Shown here piece after piece: positions 59,601 through 64,000 of a stretch of DNA of 64,000 nt. Source of the stretch: Ceratothoa steindachneri (taxonomy: Eukaryota; Arthropoda; Malacostraca; Isopoda; Cymothoidae); the NCBI GenBank assembly GCA_963969495.1, contig OZ018330.1, forward strand, positions 66,474,907-66,538,906, written 5' to 3'. The position numbers and the translations under genes were made by a program. The stretch's first letter is position 1. The number at the start of each line of letters is the position of its first letter. The notes below the pieces were generated by a model, which did not search any database, was not told the origin of the DNA, and saw only the letters and a program-made list of their open reading frames with translations.

Positions 59601-59769
59601 TTCCATCTTGTTAGTTAATAGGCTATTACTATCACCACTAGTGATAATTCGGTTCTATTTTAATAACCAAATAGACACGTTCTCTTTTGTTTGCACCGGT
59701 CGCTCCGTGATTTTCTTCACCTGTTGGATTGGTGTTCATTATGGTGTAGTTGAATATCTTTATTGATGT

Positions 59770-60270
59770 TGTATGGGTCTACCACATGTAGTAGAATGGA
59801 TACGGGGTCCGTCTGCCAACGTTACGGTACCGGATTCAATCACGGCAAGAGCAGACACAAACGTCATCGCATGTAGAGATCTGGCTACCAATTGGTGGAT
59901 GCGCTGTAGTAGATTGGGTAGATCTTACATTTCTAATCACACACATAGCGTATTCCAACAATGCCTTCTTTTATCTCCCTTCTTCGCAGCACAACACACA
60001 GACACTCTCTGCTTTAAGGATTCCTGCCGATGGGTATCTAATATCCACATACCTCCAACGAGGAACATGTTTCTCTGCTCCTCAGAGACACCAGGAAGTT
60101 GTTTAGTGTCAAAATATACTACTTCCTGGCACCTCTTCCCAACGAGCACCGGCCTCTGGTGCCCTCGAGCTCACCAGCAATTGTCATACTAACCCTTATA
60201 TCTATTTCATTTTCCAGTCGAGATCCGCCTAGATAAAGGCAGATTGACGAACTACTATTACTATTACTTC
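59770..60270 (+). mobile_element. tRNA-derived SINE-like unit
   Basis: The head near 59785 reads GTAGTAGAATGGATACGG, an A-box-like sequence. About 35 bases on, ACCGGATTCAATCACGG resembles a B box. A body of about 430 bp follows and ends at CGAGATCCGCC, then AGATTGACGAA, with a short CTACTATTACTATTACTT tail. Head, body and simple-repeat tail are the layout of a tRNA-SINE. The 139-codon open frame across it (59773-60192) is then fortuitous. Confidence 0.5.
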
Positions 60271-60299
60271 AAGCGCTGATGTTAATATAAATTTTGGAT

Positions 60300-60955
60300 A
60301 ATTTTTGCTTAAGATGATAACTAAAGATATGTTTTTCCGATCAAGCCATCCATGTTAGTTTGTTGTAACCTGCGTTTCTTTTTCCTTCCATTTTTAATTG
60401 ATGAAGGCTTGAGGCGTTCTATTTTATCTGGCGGGAGTTTCGCTTGTAAGTGTCATCCACTTCCATACTTTCCGTATCGGAATACTTTGAAGGTATCGCG
60501 ATCGATAATGCTCTGAAGGAGCATCATCTCTACCTCGCATTCGTTCGCTTAGCCATTTTTACTTTTATAGTCTCAGTTGCATTTGCCTTCGTTTGCGAAA
60601 TTTCATCCTTCTGGCTAGAGGGTAATCTTCGCTGAGGAATGCTTTTAAGTTGGATTCTGATGCCTCAATTCTCTTGCTCTTCTCTTTGAGTTTGTTCTCT
60701 TTATTAATCCTGCTTTACTCTGAGTACGATTCTTTGTTCTCTTTTTCTTCTTTGTTTGTTGTTTTTCTTCTGTTTTTGGTTTTACTTTCACTATGTTATT
60801 GCGACATTTATGTTTAGTATCTCCGAAGAGGCTAGGTTCTCAGGGAAACACATCTTCTTTTTCCTATTTTCCCAAACATATAATTCAGTGTTCTCACTAT
60901 TTTGATGGGTTTCCAATGATTATGAAGTCTGTGTACAAATATACGGCGAGACTTT
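60300..60955 (-). pseudogene. Possible ORF1-like remnant, basic protein
   Basis: The minus strand reads Lys/Arg/Glu-rich pieces such as ARRMKFRKRRQMQLRL and ERMRGRDDAPSEHYRSR, with QSIPIRKVWKWM. It lies upstream of the minus-strand jockey pieces, where ORF1 would be. There is no diagnostic zinc knuckle, so the call is tentative. Confidence 0.3.
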
Positions 60956-60959
60956 GATG

Positions 60960-61850
60960 TATGCTCCATTTGGCTCATTAAGGTAATTCTTCACTTTCCT
61001 TATCTTGGAGAGAAGATTGTAAAAGCAAAGCAAAAAGGAAAAATATGAGCCTGGATATCATCTTCTGGGACGTGTCTAAGGCTTTCAACAAAGTATGGTA
61101 GATGGGTATTCAATGTAAGGTAAAGATACTGAACGTTAGAGTGGACAATAATATAGCATATTATGCGACTATGTAATGAAGACATGTGCTTCATTGAAAT
61201 TGGCAGTCACCACAGGAAAAAAGTTCGAGCTCTCTGCCCGCTTCTTCTAAGTTGGGTGTCCCATCCTATCTCTCTATTCAATCTACACAGTATATATACT
61301 AACTCACAGATATGAAGGATGTCTTAACATCTATGCCGCTGGCGAGATTAATCAGTCTATAATTTGTACATATAGGAACAGGCTGGTACAGGCTAGAATG
61401 ACTGCGAAAGAGATAGGCAGGATCAACGAGTACGGAGCAAAGGGGAATATAAAAACTAACCAGCATGCATGTAAGAATGTAACAATTTGCAGGAAGCTTT
61501 TATCAGATGTATATATAAGAGAAAGTTACAGGTATGATACAGTGTGTATGTTTTTAAGATTAACCATTTAAACAGAAGGTTACAAAAAGGACGTTACAGA
61601 GAGAATAAATAGGGCAAAAAAGCAGACGTATATTACTATACAAATTGAGAATCATTACCATGAAAAAATAGGAAGACCTACCAATCTATAATTATTTGAT
61701 CTACAATAATTCATCCAACAATAGCTATCATCACTGCCAGGAAGTGTTACCTTTAGAGATTCAAAAGTGTTCAGATTAGAGCAATATATATCATTACAAA
61801 TACCAGAAAGTTAGAACCAAAAAGAAAATAAAGACCTACATATGGAGACA
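60960..61850 (+). pseudogene. Jockey-type reverse transcriptase remnant, plus strand
   Basis: Plus-strand readings: EKIVKAKQKGKY, LDIIFWDVSKAFNKVW (about 61045-61100, first catalytic Asp), GIQCKVKILNVRVDNNIAYY, then KKFELSARFF-like and GVSHP..SLYSIYT (61250-61300). The YADD box reads YAAGEINQ (about 61340), so both catalytic Asp are lost. Further on are NRLVQARMTAKEIGRINEY, KTNQHKC and RRLQKGRYREN (to about 61600), with a decayed C-terminal tail. It is in opposite orientation to the jockey pieces on its left and similar in motif wording, so a second copy of a related element. Confidence 0.75.
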
Positions 61851-61996
61851 TAAAAGCGACGCAAAACAATATTTCCTAAGAAAGAAAGGAAAGACAAAAA
61901 AGACAAGGAGCGAAATAAGTAAATATTTTGCCAACCAGATAGCCCAAAGGGAAAGGTGGAAGGAAGGGAAGAAGAAGAACAACGTATGCTGATCAA

Positions 61997-62484
61997 AGTC
62001 GCGTGCTCTCACTTTTTTGATTTATGACCTTACGACCACCAAAACTATCAACAATTCCCGGAATAACCTTGGGAGGACTTTGGCAATTATATCATTCGAA
62101 AGAGAATGTAAAAAAATATAGGAGTTTCACTTTGTTTAGAATCGACAAAATAGTTACGATGTTATTGCCAAATAATTTCCAGGTTAGCTTTAGGAGGACT
62201 TTGGTAATTATATCACTAGAAAAAAAGGGTTTCAAATTTCGATAGAATTAGCGGGAAAGTTATGATGTTATTGCTAAATAATTGCTCAGCTAAAATTGGG
62301 AGCAGTTTGGAAATTTTATCATTTGTAAGAGAATGTAAAACAACATAATGGATTCAAATTTGTTATAATTGGCAAAATAGTTACAATGTTATTACCAAAA
62401 CCAAAAAAACAAATGGGGACCTACGGACCGACCCACGTACAGACCGACCGGCCGATATACTAAGATAATGAGTCGCACGCGACT
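61997..62484 (+). repeat. Interspersed repeat family A, copy 5 (longest)
   Basis: Begins AGTCGCGTGCTCTCACTTTT and ends AGTCGCACGCGACT at 62471-62484. It has three internal units of about 100 bp: GGACTTTGGCAATTATATCA at 62078 and again at 62192 (read GGTAATT), then GCAGTTTGGAAATTTTATCA at 62292. Other copies have two, so unit number varies. The closing tract is rich in ACCGACC. Confidence 0.8.
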
Positions 62485-63236
62485 AAAAATCTATACATGA
62501 AAAAAGAGAACTTTATACTACGACGATAAGGATTAGTAACCTTGGAGATCGTATTCAATGAAAACTAGATAACGAAAAGAGAAGAGTTAAAAGAACAGAA
62601 ACCTATACTAGGATCAGTAAAATTATTACTAATAACGGTTTGAGTCCCTATTATAAACGTCCCTTTATCTAACCTATGCGAATAACACTTACTTATAATG
62701 AACAGAGATATCCAGGGCAAACTAGCCCAGCTTAAAAAATTTCTACCTTCCTTTCAATTTAAGCATCTATACTTACACGAAACAAACCCACACATAAGAC
62801 TCAGAGTGGACACGTGAGACAAGGGTCACATATGTCTCATAACAGCAGAAGTCCAATTTTTGTCTACTACTCTATTTCTCCCCTCTCTTATTCTGAACCT
62901 TTCCTCTTCCCATACATCTCACTCATACCTTTCTTACCCACATTTCACGGAGACTACTGAGGCTCTCTCGGTTCAATGGTGGTGCAAAGGACTACAAAAG
63001 ACTATTGGTCCTCGCCCCCTTCCCTAGGTGGCCATTTTTACCAGAACAGTAGAAGAGTGGTCGAAATACGAAATGACTCGTACATAATAAGGAAGAGCCA
63101 TCAAAACCTATTCAACGTGGACCAGACCAAATGCGGAATTAAGAAAATCAAAATAAATCATAATTAGCATCAGATAATCCAACCGAGAATTTAATAGAAT
63201 ACAAAATAAAGTATGCGAAAGTATGTTATAAGAAAT
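62485..63236. other. Unassigned AT-rich DNA
   Basis: No gene or repeat recognised. The 63-codon frame at 62976-63167 has no features. Confidence 0.4.
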
Positions 63237-63303
63237 ATGAATGAGCATTCGACAATATTCCTTTTAACATTTTTTAAAGAAATATGGTCGAATGCTCATT
63301 CAT
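63237..63303. repeat. Fold-back sequence, 17-bp perfect arms
   Basis: ATGAATGAGCATTCGAC at 63237-63253 pairs perfectly with GTCGAATGCTCATTCAT at 63287-63303. Part of the 33-bp interior (ATATT, CTTT) pairs further. It could be a small inverted-repeat element or a transcript hairpin. Confidence 0.85.
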
Positions 63304-63744
63304 TAATTCCTCGCCTAAATTTAATATATCTCCCGGTCTCTTTAAACTGGACCTTGTAAATAAAGCCTTATTTGTAACTAAATTGTCCATTTTAAATCTT
63401 AACCCCTTGATTTACTAAATTATTCATGTTTCTTTTGTTTATTTCAATATATATATAATGGCATGTGTATGTATGTACTTATAGCTTTGTGACATAAATC
63501 TCTACATTCTTTTCTGACTGTTGGGACTTCCGGAAGTAGGCCTAATCTATAGGCCTTTAGCCTTTGTATCCTGCATTTAATCCCGTCTTTGATTATATTT
63601 CTCTAGTCTGTGTCCTTTGGCTGTGAGTAATTCGTTATTCCTTGAGAATGAACTGATCAAGTTCGAAAGTACTTAGAATCCACCTTTCATTTTCCTGTGG
63701 GATTTTTTGCATTATTTCTCTGCCCACGCGCTACTTTGTGAGTT

Positions 63745-63748
<4 letters not shown>

Positions 63749-63801
<53 letters not shown>
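63749..63801. repeat. (AT)n microsatellite
   Basis: About 53 bp of AT dinucleotides directly abutting the AGGGTGGTCC sequence at 63802. Confidence 0.95.
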
Positions 63802-63803
<2 letters not shown>

Positions 63804-64000
63804 GGTGGTCCCCCCCAAAAATATTTTTATTTTTGAACCTACTGTTCAATTTTGGTAACAATGAACAGTAGGTCACATACTCAATTTCATCAAAATCGAA
63901 CAATATTTACTGGTCGCTAAATGGATCTTAACTTATTAGTCTGCTGGTAAATTAATTTTGGGGATAGAAATGAACATTCTTTACAAATACTAGTTTATTT
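63802..64000 (+). mobile_element. Probable transposon terminus running off the window
   Basis: AGGGTGGTCCCCCCCAAAAA begins directly after a TA run ending TT. This style of end resembles the TTAGGGCGG end of U3. Inside is a 12-bp perfect hairpin: ACCTACTGTTCA at 63837-63848 and TGAACAGTAGGT at 63862-63873. No coding is seen before the window ends. Confidence 0.4.

Noticed and set aside
59773..60192. 139-codon open frame
   Set aside because: It coincides with a SINE-like unit that has a tRNA-like head and simple tail. The peptide has no recognised domain.

Overview
The window looks like repeat-rich nuclear DNA from an arthropod. A decapod crustacean is the best guess, judged from the kinds of Penelope-like, jockey-type, DD41D mariner-like and piggyBac remnants present. 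The DNA is AT-rich, full of stops and broken by long TA and GA microsatellites. I found no intact host gene, rRNA, CRISPR array or convincing functional tRNA. Almost every coding trace is a decayed mobile-element gene, and many were found only by reading through stops and frame changes on both strands. Family names rest on motif recognition from memory, not on a database search.

Layout. 0-5 kb: two copies of an interspersed repeat (family A, ends AGTCGCGTGC), a 20-bp tandem array, and a minus-strand retrotransposon ORF1 with an SGNH-hydrolase-like end. 5.0-6.4 kb: a GC-rich minus-strand retrotransposon fragment (RNase H plus a Cys/His motif). 6.9-10.2 kb: two diverged copies of repeat family B, one carrying a 310-bp inverted-repeat insertion that the other lacks, with a gypsy fragment between them. 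14.6 kb: a short inverted-repeat element. 16.2-17.5 kb: a pseudogene of an unnamed multicopy family (M1). 19.5-20.7 kb: a family A copy split by about 980 bp of a pentamer satellite (TAGGC type). 21-24 kb: Tc1 and piggyBac remnants on the minus strand. 24-27 kb: microsatellites and moderately GC-rich unassigned DNA. 27.6-28.9 kb: a near-complete mariner-like element with TA target duplication. 30-31 kb: a second piggyBac fragment, a second Tc1 and another family A copy. 33.3-33.85 kb: a 42-bp minisatellite. 34.1-35.4 and 38.5-39.9 kb: two more mariner-like elements with terminal inverted repeats. 37 kb: a second copy (M2) of the M family. 42.8-43.8 kb: a Penelope-like element.

The right third holds the most interesting material. 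There are three copies (U1 at 46.1-47.0 kb, U2 at 51.0-53.4 kb, U3 at 55.7-58.1 kb) of a large protein family I cannot name. Its modules occur in a fixed order: an LPT-R-D N-terminal motif, a Cys-rich cluster, FDGR-x-D, G-x-D-(S/T)-xx-NT, LH-xx-E-LPLRHL, and a PCHTQ-xx-(E/D)R C-terminus. U3 is bracketed by inverted repeats and appears to interrupt a minus-strand jockey-type retrotransposon whose two parts lie on either side of it. This suggests that the family encodes the transposase of a DNA transposon with an RNase H-like (DDE/D) core. The last 6 kb hold a SINE-like unit, a plus-strand reverse transcriptase remnant, another family A copy, a fold-back sequence and the end of an element that runs off the window.

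The genes do not form a pathway. The region is a layered record of insertions, in which nesting and empty sites give relative ages.
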